A stretch of 64,000 nucleotides of DNA, from the NCBI RefSeq assembly GCF_964340395.1, contig NC_135554.1:18323092-18387091 (forward strand), given 5' to 3'. The notes under the pieces are model-generated. The model was not told the DNA's origin. It saw nothing but the letters and a program-made list of their open reading frames with translations, and searched no databases. Position numbers and translations under genes: made by a program. The stretch's first letter is position 1; each line of letters opens with the position of its first letter. Positions 52,501 through 63,784 of the stretch are shown here, in pieces. This DNA is from Glandiceps talaboti (Eukaryota; Hemichordata; Enteropneusta; Spengelidae).

Positions 52501-55500
52501 TTATTGGCTATGCTGTGCTCAAAATATGAGTCAATGCTCAAAATTGGCGATACTTTCCCAAATTTGTTTTTTTTTATATTACTGGCAATGGTATTTTTAC
52601 ATTATTCCCCAATATTTTTCTTTATTCAGCCGTAAAATACTCGTGACCTAAGGGTTGTCACTACAAGTCACTAGACGAGTAGTGAAATGGTCCCCATAGG
52701 TCATGAGTACATGTATTATCCTAGGCTGAACGATGAAAAAAAGGGAAACAATATATAACGATATAATTGATTTTCAGGTCAATGTAAGTATTAGTATGAC
52801 AAGACTGATGTGATCTTATGTAAAGTCATTTTTTTTAAAAATAAAGATGGTAAATACTTACCCTGAGATCAAACAAGTAGATCTCTGGTGGGTTGGCTAT
52901 ATGAAATGCTTTCAATGTGAATGACAAAGACAGGGATATCAGCCTGTAGAGTAAGAAACAAAATAATAATTGTATACAGATGTACATATATATGGGGGAA
53001 TAGTGTTTGAAAATCTGTAATTTTCACTGTACTAAAACTGTTGCTACGAATTTAGAGTGAAATGGGTGTTGGAAAAAAAAATGTTTAAACTTATACTGTT
53101 ACTTTGTTCAAGAAAACTCACACCTGTTCGAAGTTAAATCAAGAAGAAGAAAAATGAGGGGTCACAAACTTTTTAAACAGAGATCAAATTGATATCAAAA
53201 TAAGTCATTTTAGAATCCAATATGGCCACCAAATTAACTCAATATCATGAAAACAAGATGGTGGACCTTTAAATTTCTTTTATAACATCAAACGAACCAG
53301 AAGTAAGCTTCCATATTGCAAAGACTGGAGAAATTTTAAGAATTATGATTTCCAGTGAAATTTATATCCTAGGCAAATTCTACCAACAGAAAATGTGTAT
53401 CTTTAAGTGTAAGAATACATTGATGGTTTATTTTCCATTCCAGTTATTAACACATTCTGTAAAGACCATACATATCATTTCTACATGATCATGTATTTCA
53501 AATCCCATAACATCACATAATATTTTATATTCAGAACACACAATGTATTTCTTCTTAGTAAACAAGCATATATCTTTGGGATTTGCTCTAATAAAAGAAC
53601 ATGTTGTAAATAACACCCTGTATTTCCTAAATCACAAAATGGAAACAGTTACATACACAATGTAATGTCCTAGGATGTAAATGCTTAGTATTATTCTGAT
53701 AATTCATAATACATGGTGTAGGTACAGGTACTGATGTACTTGTTTCCTGGTTATAAATTACATGTAAACCACAAATATTGCTTATGCAATGTCTGGTACA
53801 CAAGCCAAGGTGTACGTGCTCTGGTACATGAACATTTCTTGTATCCAGTAAATCAAATATACAGCTTGGTGAGTAGCAAAGTCAGTTGGATATTTAAGAA
53901 TAGAACCTACCTTCTCCATGTAATTGTGAGGTTGTTTGCTGGTAGGAATTCATTAATAGATTTATTGAGATTGGCATCACTGATATCTCTCCGCACTATG
54001 AAATTAGCACAATCTGAAATATGAGATACACAGGAAGCAACAGGTTACTAAAAGTTAGAATAGCAGTATGCAATGTCTAGTATAGTTTGCACATCACTGA
54101 GTGTCAGTTCGGTATGATACTTGCATATTGCCACAGGATAGCGAGTATTATGAAAATAATTCTTGTACTTGATAATATCTACGGTGAATCATCGTGGTTA
54201 TGTTATTATGACATAATGGTTATATCATAATAATAAATATTGATCATTGTAATTTCTATGATTTCAGACATTACAGTGGCCATATGGATGAGGATTTGGG
54301 GTATTTATTTTAGATTTTTAATTTATAAAACAATGTTACCATGGTATCCTACTTGAAAAATCAATGTGAAACAGCATAGACCAAGTCTGTGTTTGTAACT
54401 CAATACATTGCAAAGATCTAAAAAAGTTGTAAAAAAAAGTTTATTATTGTATGTACAATAACAAACATTTTACACACTTATCAGTATTTTGCCATTTATT
54501 GAGTTACAAACAAGGACTTGGTATATGTTTATTTTTCAAGTCGGAAGCCATGATAAAATTGTTTAATAAATTAAAAATCCAAAATAAATACCCAAATCTC
54601 ATCCATATGGACACTTGAATGGTTTCACCAAATCACAATATACATCACAGGTTTTGTATATACAATGAAGTGAAATTCTGGGAAATACAACAATAAGAGC
54701 AGAATCAAATCATTTTAGAATCCAATATGGCCACCAAATTAACTCAATATCATGAAAACAAGATGGTGGACCTTTACATTTCTTTTATAACATCAAACGA
54801 ACCAGAAGTAAGCTTCCATATTTTTAAAAATGGTGGTTTATTTTCATGTACTAACCTTCTTTAGTTTCAGTATTGAATGTATAATTCTGTTCAAATTGCA
54901 GTGTTGAATATTGTGTCAGACAAACTTTCAAGGGTGGTAGGTATATTTTGCTGTAAGTTTGGTTGTTTTCGTTGTAACTATAGCGATAGGTACCAATTGA
55001 CGTTTCTTCTATGGTTGCATACTGAGAAGACATTATTGATAAGAGAAAATCACATTATATATACATGTAAAAGTTTGATGACATACATGGTGTTTACGTG
55101 ATAAATTTGTTTATAGTTCATACACCTGGCCAGTGGTAAAACAAGCAAACAGAGACTTTGTCAAAAGTAGTTGGATTTAACAGGTGAAACATTATTTGCA
55201 GGTTTCAACTTTTGGTTATGACACCATAGTTGGATTGTATATGCTTGATTAGTGAAATCTTGAAAGACCCTGTACAAGTTTGGTTACACAACTCATGGTA
55301 GATTGGTAGTGTTACTTGTGTTTTCAGTGACTAAGCTTTGAAAAATATCCACTGTATTAAAAATATTGTAGAACTTTGCTGTTTTCCCTACCAGGAAATA
55401 CATGTACTGTGAATTTTTTGGTCTAAAACTGGTAACCACAAACTAAAATTGTTAAACTATTTGCACCTATGTACAATGAACAATTGAGGTTACAAAAAGA

Positions 55501-58280
55501 CACATAGCAACTATTATTAGTTCGACATTTTCCTTTCTTCACGAAAGAAGTAAAAAGTTGCTGTTGGAAATGGTGACTGTTTTGTAGTTGGTAAAATGAC
55601 AGCATACAAAAGAATTAATCTGCAAGTAACACTGAAATTTTCAAAGTTTAATAAGCTACCAAGGTGCCATTTTATCTCCCAAAATCATACGTAAGTTGAT
55701 AGCAGTAATTATACAAGTGCAGAAATTTAAGTAATCAATACAAGTACAGAAATAAATTTGAACAAATTCTTCGATATGTAATTCACTCAATATGAAAATA
55801 CAAGAAAAGTGTTGCAAGACAGTCAGTAAAATGTCTTACCCGTTTAAAAGTGAAATTGAGATAGGAATAAAAATCATCAACTTCATAGACTGCATAGGAA
55901 CCTGCACTAGTAGGATAAAAGACATCATCCATGGTGGAATCCCAGGATTTTAGGAGTAAGTGTTCAAAGGTTTCTAGATTCTGTTGTTGAAATGTGATGA
56001 CGGAGAATTGGTGCTTACCAAACAGAACCAGCTGTGAGTAGAAGGAAGTATGATTTATATAGATACATATGGGGTGGGCACACACACGCACGCACGCACA
56101 CAAAATACTTTGACCAGTAATTACATGTTTGAATATACAATGTATGAGAAAGGACAAGGCTGAAACTTGTAAGGTTTCAACCTGTGTACAATGTATAGAA
56201 ATTGAAAGCTAACAACATGAGCAATTTGATGATTTCATGCATTTTACTTGATTAAACGATATTTTCTTGCTCTTGCAAATCCCCCCCCCCCCACATCAAC
56301 CACCACCACCACCACCACCACCACCACCACCACCACCACCACACACTTTCATTCATAAACACTGTCATTCATTGCCCATATCAATGGGTGATGTACTTGT
56401 GAAGGATTTAAATTACACTTTGTATTGCCAAAATCTGCTGACAGCTTTGAAAATTGTCTGAGTTTGAATTTTTGATGTCCATGTGACATAGCTGTCATTA
56501 CAAGAAATAATGTCTTTTGCCACTGGTAATTCACTTGAGAAACTTTCATTTCTATTGTACAAACCTGTAAAGTAACCATTAGAATCTTGAACAACTGTAG
56601 AGCCAGTTTCCATGGTTTTCTGCCTTTTGCTCTATACTTTTCACAAGGGTTCATGAAGTAAAACTTCAACTTTCTCCTCATCCTGTCTTCCACTGATGTC
56701 TGGGAATTGATTGAAGCCCCGGAAAGCATGGAATCTTCCCTACTGGTGTTCCGCCGACCCATACATGTACTTCCATAGTTTGTACAATTGTTTATGTCAT
56801 CTAATTCTTACAGAGAACAATGAGAACGTGAATTAGAAAGCTGAGTGAGATCAGTTGATTGGAAATTTTAATGTACATACTACAATGTACATACGTACAT
56901 GTACCCTACAATGACAGGAACTCACTTAGGTACAGTGGAACAAGACCGTATAGTGTCATGTTTCACTTCTGAGGGACTGACATGGTCTTCCACAGTAAGA
57001 CAAGGTCATGTTTACCTTTTGAGACCGACTGCATCTTCTCTATGACTGTGAGTCAATAGTCTTTGATACTACCAGGACGGGCAACCTGTTACACACTCCC
57101 AACAAAATCCCATCCAAATAAATTGTTCCTGGCTATCAAGTGAATGATTGGAACTCAGGTGAGCAGTATTATAATACTACAAAATGTCTCTGTATAACAC
57201 TCATCCAAGGTTAAGACACTCCATTACAGAATTCTATATCTGGGATTTGAACCTACAACTTCCCAAATAGTAGCTCTGTACATGTATATTACTGTCAGTG
57301 TCACAGTGGTGCATTTGTCCAAACAGGTATGTAATGACTGAGATGTAAGATGAGCTGAATGACAACTGCTACGGCGTGATAATTTCACAACCTGCCCCCA
57401 TCAACTAACATCCTGTGATATGGAAAACCTTGCAAATTGTATGTCATGTGATATGAACAATTGTAAAGAGATAATCAATACAAGGTCATCAAGAACAAGG
57501 AAATTCAACTGCCTGTTTTACATATGAATTGAGAACAACACAAAATTACAAGAAACACTTAAATTGTGTTAATGATGTCTTTTCAATAACAAATTAAAGG
57601 GATAACCTTGTAATTTATTTATTTATTTATTAATCTTAAATATACAGACACAATTTCAGAACATTAGCAGTGTTCTCCTAATGGAACCTGTTGCAAGATT
57701 ACGTACATGTACACAGAGAAAATAAACAAAAAAAGAGACAAATTAGGACAAAAAGTTACAAAATGCACAGTGTACATTAAAAGATATCCAATTACATTAC
57801 CAGACTACATTCTTAAAGATGTCTTTTACATATTGATGGGTTCGGCACTGATCTTATGGATAGGGGTAGATTGTTCCATAGAACAGCAGCACTGTAGTGA
57901 AATGCCCGTTTCCCATATTCAGTTTTAATTTAACTGTGTGTAGGGATGTATATGTTACCTTTTAATACTGGCCTGTCTTGTAATTTGCATATCTTAACCT
58001 TCTGCGAGGCACATGTACAAACATGATGACTTCTACCAGTGTTACTTTCCCAGATTTCTTTTGATATTACTGGCAATGGTATAATTATATTATTGTTGAA
58101 TATTTTTCTTCATTCAACCAGAAAATACTTGTGACCCAAGGGTTGTCACTACTTGTTGTCTAGCGACTTGTAGTGACAAGGGCCCCTTAGGTCACGAGTA
58201 TTTTCCTTGGCTGAATAAAGAAAAATATTGTACTAAATGTACTTTCGATTACAATACTGACTATGATGTATAGTTATACG

Positions 58281-58318
<38 letters not shown>

Positions 58319-60122
58319 AATAATACATAGACAGAAATTGGATGACGAAAAATGCATTTAACAAGAATACAATGTTCCCAGCATCGGAAGTGTGATATGA
58401 TTTTGCAAAGGGGAAGTTCTAAATTTATCCTGATGTTATACAATGTACAGGCATATCAGGTTGTATATCTCTCTCTTACAATCTATGTACTATATTTCTA
58501 TTGAAGCCTTCCTCATTACAACTGTTTACAAGGATGGCCTTGCTTTAACAGTATTAATCATGGTTGTTAGTATTTAATTTACACACAAATGAATGTTTGT
58601 TATAACATTACATTTGATATAATATTCATGTACTGATGTCTTAAATATCTGAACAATTTATTTGGAATTTATGCCTCTGCACTTAAATTTGGAGTCACTT
58701 AATTTTAATAAATTTACATTCCAAAGTACCAAATAAATTCTTATCCATCGTCCATCTGGCTGGGAAGAACTATGCTCAACATAATACATATTTAAAAAAT
58801 GAAATGAATAAATTCTAAAAAAATAATTATGTTCAGTAAATGACTTATAATGTATACATAAATAATTTGCATATTAATGTCAATAATTAAGAAGTGATAT
58901 TCGGTACTCCAAAAGGTGATAATCTTTTGCAGGACCAAACAATATTTCATCAGTGATATAAGGCAAAATGTCCCATAAAATGAATTAATCAATTTAATGT
59001 TGCAGTCTGAGCAGGACCTACACGGCAGTCTGAGACATGCCCAGTATGTGCTAGTACAACCTCAATGACCAGTACATGTAATAAACATGAATGAATTTAC
59101 CGTTTTTACCTGTACTATTAGGTGAGACAATTGTAATATTAACAGATTAGCAGATAAACTGTCTGGTGATTGACTCATTAATTGAAATATAAAAGTGTGA
59201 AAAAGAAGTACATGTAATGCAAATAGCTTTTAAACTTTTTACTTGTAAAACATTCTCACAAGAGAGCACGCCCCTTTCTGTGAAGAAAGTGACATGGCAT
59301 CACTCTGGTGAAACAATGTCACGTGCTATATTCCCCCATTGTATACATGCGGAGGTGGTGCGAATGGGCGAGACGTTTAAAAACAATAGCTGGCGTCGAT
59401 CCAAACGCGGAAGAAAACAATAACATAATGATGGTCGTTGGAACTTTAATCACAATCCTTTATCTCCTGCCTTTTCCGACATTTTACTACATTACTGTCT
59501 GTGTACCTATCCAAATTCACAACGCTATAACGATGGATGTATTAGGGAGAGTACACGATATCATAACATAATTACATTTCCACACCACTATGTATTTGGA
59601 TCCTGGAGAAAGTTATCAAACCTGACTGTTTTGAAACACTCCCCTCTTACGCGTGTATCACTGCTACACTATCCGATCACAGATGTACGAGTACTGAGAT
59701 CCGATAGTGTTGTTCTCAACGTTTTATAAACTTTGATCGGGTATCGGGAGTTCAGATCAACATAAAATTCTTTTCAGCGTGTAGTATTGTTTTCTTGTGA
59801 AATGAAATATACCGGTCTTAAATTGTGTTTGCACGGAATGTATCACTGAGTCGGAGTGGTACGGTAATTAAGAATACATACATATGTAACAATGACTACA
59901 GTTTCACACATACCGTAAGAAGTAAACCGGACCCACTCCATTCACATCATATCATTATCTAAATTGTTTGAGTGGACGAAAGTAAGCAATCGGAAAAAAA
60001 CACACGCAAGACAACGTACCTTCACGTTCGCCACAGTCATCAATACCCGTACCCTGGCATACATCGTCGTCGGGCCCGGTTGAGTGAGCTTGCCGGCGAT
60101 TTGAATACCCCCTCGCATTCAT
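42839..60122 (-). CDS. MCOLN: Mucolipin (TRPML) endolysosomal cation channel
   Basis: Fourteen exons in transcript order: 60020-60122, 56565-56800, 55840-56031, 54856-55021, 53911-54013, 52862-52943, 51995-52097, 50459-50574, 49719-49868, 45811-45912, 44435-44557, 43843-44049, 43343-43470, 42839-42878. All phases agree and give 616 residues (human mucolipins are about 550-580). Seen: polybasic N-terminus [10 protein letters not shown] and [13 protein letters not shown] (phosphoinositide site and start of S1), a luminal domain between S1 and S2, S2-S6, the pore motif NGDDMF at 508-513, DTYETIK after S6, and an acidic dileucine at the end. Family role: PI(3,5)P2-gated Ca2+/Fe2+/Na+ release from lysosomes. 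It is head-to-head with ECPAS. Odd: one of the two conserved luminal cysteine pairs is absent. The start is the first ATG of exon 1; Met48 is an alternative. Confidence 0.95.
42902..42950. repeat. 10-bp tandem repeat
   Basis: About five units of TTAATATATG immediately upstream of the acceptor of the last mucolipin exon. Confidence 0.9.
43121..43323. repeat. (GT)n and (CA)n/(CAGA)n microsatellites beside mucolipin exon 13
   Basis: Two long dinucleotide runs of opposite phase, the right one ending about 20 bp from the exon 13 donor. Unspliced read-through would add about 95 residues of Val-Cys and His-Thr repeats before a stop near 43054. Confidence 0.95.
43716..43745. repeat. (ATATC)n microsatellite
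   Basis: Six pentanucleotide units in mucolipin intron 12. Confidence 0.9.
43843..44049 (-). other. MCOLN: Mucolipin pore loop and S6 exon
   Basis: 69 residues (493-561): the pore helix [20 protein letters not shown] with filter residues N508 G509 D510 D511, then [20 protein letters not shown] (S6) and MDTYETIK. The filter is unchanged from that known in vertebrate mucolipins. Confidence 0.95.
44660..44759. mobile_element. Foldback MITE, TTAGGTCAC family (truncated copy)
   Basis: Contains TTTTGTCACTAC and GTAGTGACAAAGCCCCTTAGG, then TTTTCCTTGACTGAACAAAG and AAATATT, matching the right half of the copies at 52577-52753 and 58066-58229. The left arm is mostly gone. Confidence 0.65.
46195..46591. 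repeat. Two long (TG)n microsatellites
   Basis: TG runs at about 46195-46280 and 46516-46591, separated by degenerate TG/CTG-rich sequence, in mucolipin intron 9. Confidence 0.95.
47021..47629. mobile_element. Outer element with nested 259-bp foldback element
   Basis: Outer ends TTAAAGCTGCACAAGCTG (left) and, reversed, TTAAAGCTGCACCTGCTG (right) are near-identical inverted repeats. Within it 47054-47312 starts CCCTTACGGAAATGGTCTAT and ends with the exact reverse (about 32-bp terminal repeats). A third, inverted copy of the tip sits near 47087-47102. Its core holds repeated AGTCCTATAGGAAT palindromes. The left end of the outer element also occurs at about 5390-5425 (AGCTGCAACTGGAATGTTTC). No open frame. 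Confidence 0.65.
47862..48334. mobile_element. 453-bp MITE with exact 10-bp target duplication
   Basis: Element 47872-48324 has terminal inverted repeats of about 60 bp (CTGATTAAAATCTGATGTAG and TTTCTTTTTGGCTGTTAC, each seen reversed at the right end). It is flanked on both sides by ATACATATAG (47862-47871 and 48325-48334). The tip matches the 199-bp element at 39902 but the interior differs. Noncoding. Confidence 0.85.
48575..48695. repeat. Two-copy direct repeat of about 65 bp
   Basis: AACAACA(G/C)AGTGGTAAAC and ACAGTACACACTATAC occur twice in the same order, the second copy with an extra ACTAT. Confidence 0.8.
48990..49165. repeat. Degenerate tandem repeat (CCAACAAAAATC units)
   Basis: Four imperfect units, each with ATCCCAACAAAAATC, CACA and GGATTT. 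Mucolipin intron 9. Confidence 0.75.
50621..50908. repeat. (GGTA/GGCA)n tetranucleotide tract
   Basis: About 290 bp of TAGG and CAGG units, starting 45 bp upstream (in the transcript) of the acceptor of mucolipin exon 8. In the RNA it is a pyrimidine-rich CCTA/CCTG repeat that encodes Tyr-Leu-Pro-Thr frames by chance. Confidence 0.97.
50931..50986. repeat. AT-rich palindrome with perfect 19-bp arms
   Basis: TTGATCAGAGTATTAATAA and its exact reverse complement surround an 18-bp (TA)-rich loop, immediately next to the tetranucleotide tract. Capable of cruciform extrusion. Confidence 0.9.
52577..52753. mobile_element. Foldback MITE, TTAGGTCAC family
   Basis: ATATTACTGGCAATGGTAT, then AATATTTTTCTTTATTCAGC, CTCGTGACCTAAGGGTTGTC, an inner GTCACTAC stem, then CATAGGTCATGAGTA and GGCTGAA. 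The outer arms are inverted repeats. The best copy is at 58066. Confidence 0.75.
53205..53317. repeat. 113-bp dispersed repeat, copy 1
   Basis: Near-identical to 54710-54822 (one clear substitution). It contains CCAATATGGCCACCAAATTA and CAAGATGGTGGACCTTTA, which form a weak inverted pair. It sits downstream of mucolipin exon 5 in the transcript. Confidence 0.9.
54275..54616. mobile_element. Foldback element of about 340 bp
   Basis: The left arm CCATATGGATGAGGATTTGG, continuing with GGTATTTATTTT, ACTTGAAAAA and TTTGTAACTCAATA, returns inverted at the right (TATTGAGTTACAAAC, ending CAAATCTCATCCATATGG). Arms are about 150 bp with some divergence around a central TGTA-rich spacer. No coding capacity. 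It lies between mucolipin exons 4 and 5. Confidence 0.8.
54710..54822. repeat. 113-bp dispersed repeat, copy 2
   Basis: Partner of 53205-53317, same orientation, 1505 bp away, on the other side of mucolipin exon 5. It ends 33 bp from the donor of exon 4. Confidence 0.9.
56281..56342. repeat. Poly-C and (CCA)n repeat
   Basis: Twelve C followed by about 15 CCA units, in the intron after mucolipin exon 2. Confidence 0.95.
57605..58010. mobile_element. Possible non-LTR retroelement remnant
   Basis: An ATTT-repeat edge (about 57617-57635) is followed by sequence with TAGATTGTTCCATAGAACAG and CAGCACTGTAGTGAAATGCC, a style of segment common at the 3' side of degraded LINEs. No reverse transcriptase motif is visible. 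Weak call. Confidence 0.25.
58066..58229. mobile_element. Foldback MITE, TTAGGTCAC family (best copy)
   Basis: AATATTTTTCTTCATTCAAC and ACTTGTGACCCAAGGG on the left are mirrored by CCCCTTAGGTCACGAGTATT and TGAATAAAGAAAAATATT on the right, with an inner GTCACTAC/GTAGTGAC stem. Three family members occur in this gene. Confidence 0.8.
58282..58316. repeat. (CAA)n microsatellite
   Basis: About 12 CAA units in mucolipin intron 1. Confidence 0.95.
59318..59327. promoter_or_regulatory. CLEAR-like E-box in mucolipin intron 1
   Basis: GTCACGTGCT matches the TFEB/MiT CLEAR palindrome GTCACGTGAC at 8 of 10 bases with an intact CACGTG core, about 700 bp inside the gene. Lysosomal genes including mucolipin are TFEB targets in vertebrates (established). 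Use here is inference. Confidence 0.4.
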
Positions 60123-60757
60123 TTGATCATCTGATTACCGTATATTCGTGAATACTAACTGAATACTGAAACAACTACGTCTTGATTTTAAGAGAAGTGA
60201 TGTTCTAAAGTCCAAAAAAAGTATTGTCCGTCAATGTGATCGCTCAACATCCATCACATGTCATGAGTGTGGTGATATGATCTCAGCTGTGTTGTCACAT
60301 GAACGGTACAGTAGACACTGAACAAAACATTATTCACGCACAGTACTTTGGTTTATTCCCAATATCTATAAAATATTCGGATTTTTTATTTACATGTTAA
60401 AGTTTTATTGAAAAATAATTAAATTATATATAAATGATAAACATGTCATATTTTGAATGCTTTGATTTAAAAAAAAATGTTTAGTACTATTTGAAAACAA
60501 GGGCTAGAATTTTACGCTTTAGTATTGTATAGTTCAAAACTCGTAAACTGTGCATTCGTCAGTTCATTTCCATTACCTGTAGATTATTGTATAATAATAT
60601 CACTAGAAATTATCAAAATGTATATATATAAGATAATGATAGCTATTTAAATATTTTACGTACTTTATTACGTATATTTAATTGAAAAAGTTATGTTTAT
60701 TATACGAATGTACAGTCTAATTATTCGATATTACTATTTTGGTGTGAGCTAGCTAAC
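60123..60757. promoter_or_regulatory. Divergent promoter region between mucolipin and ECPAS
   Basis: Only 635 bp separate the two start codons on opposite strands. No TATA box is obvious. CACATG E-boxes lie at 60255-60260 and 60296-60301 on the mucolipin side. The ECPAS start codon is embedded in a YY1-like ACATGGCTGC (60757-60766). The middle is very AT-rich. Confidence 0.6.
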
Positions 60758-62334
60758 ATGGCTGCGCAGGACGAATTGGGTGAGTGACCGAACTTGTCTA
60801 CATTTTTTGACGGACTACGAAAGAGATGATTTTAATCAATAAAGAATTAATGACTTAGTTTTAGTGTGTATCCATAAATAAATATTTTCTGTCGAGTGAA
60901 TTATGTCATAAGTAGATATTCAACAGAATACTGTTGCCGGTGTTCGATGACACGTTTGATTCAGAATCATGCACAGTGAAGTGAGCAAGAACATGTATTA
61001 TTTGTGCATGTCACGATGTGTACGTCATTTCATAAGACATTTTTAACATACCTACACACACCATACATTAACGTTGGTCAGAAATAATGTTTCTAGCAAC
61101 GTCTTATATTTACATTTATATTTACATAAATATTATATCATCATATGATAATTTCTCTTGTTGCAAATCATTAATTTTAGTGAGAAAACTTGTGTAACTT
61201 CAGTTTGTAAGGAGAAGAGTGTGTCTTCTTAACATTTTCTGTAGCACTGTTTCAAATGCATATTTAGTGTAGTTTACGTTTTTTCAATGCTAAAACAATT
61301 CCCAGTTTCACTGCCAAATTTGTTAATGCATCCGTTAAGATATGAATACATCACGTCATAGGATACAATGATACGGCTCATACATTTGATGTCTATGGTG
61401 AAGTGAAATTCCTTCAGTCTTCAAGTTCAACTCAACTTTATTAGCTAACGCATATAATGAATGGTTAAATAAAATGGTCAAAAGAGAAGAATTGGATAAT
61501 TTGAAGTACTTTTCTTTTTTGTTATTGATTTTAAACAAAGATGTGAGGAAAAATAGCTGGACTGACAGTATATAGTCAAGGTCACATGTATATCAATCAG
61601 TGTAATGTCAATGGATTAAAAAATAAAAGCCACCTGTAAAAGTGATTCAAATTATACATTATTTTCCCGCAATTTTTGTTGTGCAAGTTATTCAAGTATA
61701 TCTACATTGTATTTTTCAGTGGCATCTAAACTTTGAGTTGTACCCTTGCTCCCAAAATATCTATATTGTTTTATATTCAATTTATGTATTGTTTCTCGCT
61801 TTCAGAATTATTGGAGAGAGTCTTTCTGCGAGTTGGATCAGCAGAAACAGATGAACAACTGCAAAATGTGGTATCTAAATTTTTGGCTCCAGTGCTACTC
61901 AAGCTATCCAGCCAGCAGGAGGGGGTACGGAAAAAGGTAAGAACAATGTCATAGATCTGTGTGTTATGAATCTGACATTTCTGACAGTGTTGTTATCTTT
62001 GGAATAACAAAATTAAGATCTAAGTTACATACAACATTGAAAGAAAATGGAGGAATGTAATTGCAGCTTCAGCATTATCACTTCAGTTTTCTCCCTGGAA
62101 AATGATTAATAGAATTTAGAAATTATATATTTTTTTGTTGAGAATGAGATCTATGATGTTATGACTTTGTACCACTTTCTTGCAGGTGATGGAACTTCTT
62201 GTACATATAAACAAGAGAATCAAGAGCCGTCCTAAGATACAGTTACCTGTAGAACCTCTACTGCTACAGTATCAGGTAAATTATTTGTACATGTACCATC
62301 AAAGTCTCTCACTCTGTCTTAACACACACACACA

Positions 62335-62401
<67 letters not shown>

Positions 62402-63784
62402 CCATTGTAATTTAATGTTAAATGTAATAATTAAGGCTTTGACTGACAAGGAAAGGAATTCAAGGTCCTCGGACTTGAGATATTATATAGAGAATCTCTG
62501 TATGAGTTATCTAAATTGATGCATCCTCTAATTATGTGTATTCTGATTAACAAATATTTCTTTTTTTGTAGGATCCAGCTGCAGTAACATTTGTTACCGT
62601 AAGTTGATAAATTACAATTTTTGTGATAATTGGAATATGATACATGAGAATGTGTATCTTCTATGTATTATTAGAACATGAAAATCTAACAGTAAGATTT
62701 CATTCATGAAATACTTTCAGAGAAATATAGTAGTAAGGTAAAAATATTAATTTTTAGAGTATTGGTTTATTAGTTTTAAAAATGAAGGACGAAAATGCAG
62801 TATTTTCAAAAGAAAATAGCTAGAAAAACACTGAAGAGCAGAGAAAGTATGCAGTTCGTATCCTTCTGGTATCTACCATCTTTATCACAAGGGTTTGTAG
62901 TCTAACGTACGACATGACATGCTGTACCACCCTATCAGTCAGCACTCAGTGATTTAAGAAGCCTGATAGGTGACCAAAACTTGCCAAGCAGAATATTTTT
63001 GTTCAAACAAATATATGGTGTACATGCTTCTTGGGGCCTGGATAGATAGGTACTACCAGTTAATGCTTGAGCTGTATTGTGTGAAAAAGTTAAAAATGTT
63101 CATTTGGTAAGTAACATTTGAATGTGATATTTTCTATTTCAGAATTTTTCAATTTTGTACATCAAGATGGGTTATCCAAGAATGTCGACAGAGAAACAAG
63201 CAGCACTGGCACCAACATTGATTCAGTGTATTGAAGGTAAACCAGGTGCACAACAAGACAGGTGAGATATGGTCATTCTGCCACTGACATCATTCATATT
63301 TTATTACATCATAGACCCTCCCTACAATGTGGTGGAGGGTCTGTGATTACTTGCACCAAAAGATAAAATCAGAGCAAAGCAAAAAGACTACAAATTTCAC
63401 CTAGCTACACTTCGAAAGTCATGGTAACTAAAATTTGAAGATAAATCTCAGACCACCAATTTGGTGGGCTGACACTACATGTACATCAATACATGTAGCA
63501 ACTTTGGATATGGTGTTTAAAACTATAATTTATATAATTTAGTGATAGGATACCTTGTGAATTTAGTATGTTTAATAAAACTAAGCAATAAACTGTAAGT
63601 AATACCACCATCGTTATTCTTTTGATAGTTTGATGCAGTTGTTAATCCCAGCCCTTAGTAATTACAAGTACCCACCAGATGCTGACAGGAGAAGAGTTAT
63701 GTTTGGACTGAGTGAGAAACCCAAGACAGCCAGATTACTGTTAGCTTTCATGTTGGACTATCTACTTCTACCATATACATTTGG
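60758..63784 (+). CDS. ECPAS: Proteasome adaptor and scaffold ECM29, 5' exons (partial)
   Basis: Six exons: 60758-60779, 61806-61936, 62186-62275, 62572-62598, 63143-63261, 63629-63784, joining in phase to give the first 181 codons; the gene continues beyond the right edge. Seen: [91 protein letters not shown]. These match the N-terminal HEAT-repeat region of ECM29. Family role: a very large HEAT-repeat protein that tethers the 19S cap to the 20S core, controls proteasome assembly and links it to endosomes and motors. The full protein is about 1,800 residues, so about a tenth is here. Exon 4 is a 27-nt microexon. Identity is very secure. Confidence 0.96.
62323..62400. repeat. (CA)n microsatellite
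   Basis: About 78 bp of CA with one interruption, starting 48 bp after the donor of ECPAS exon 3. Confidence 0.95.

Noticed and set aside
59217-59571. Plus-strand ORFs in mucolipin intron 1
   Set aside because: No recognisable domain, no splice context, and antisense to a real intron; possibly an alternative promoter zone but not coding.
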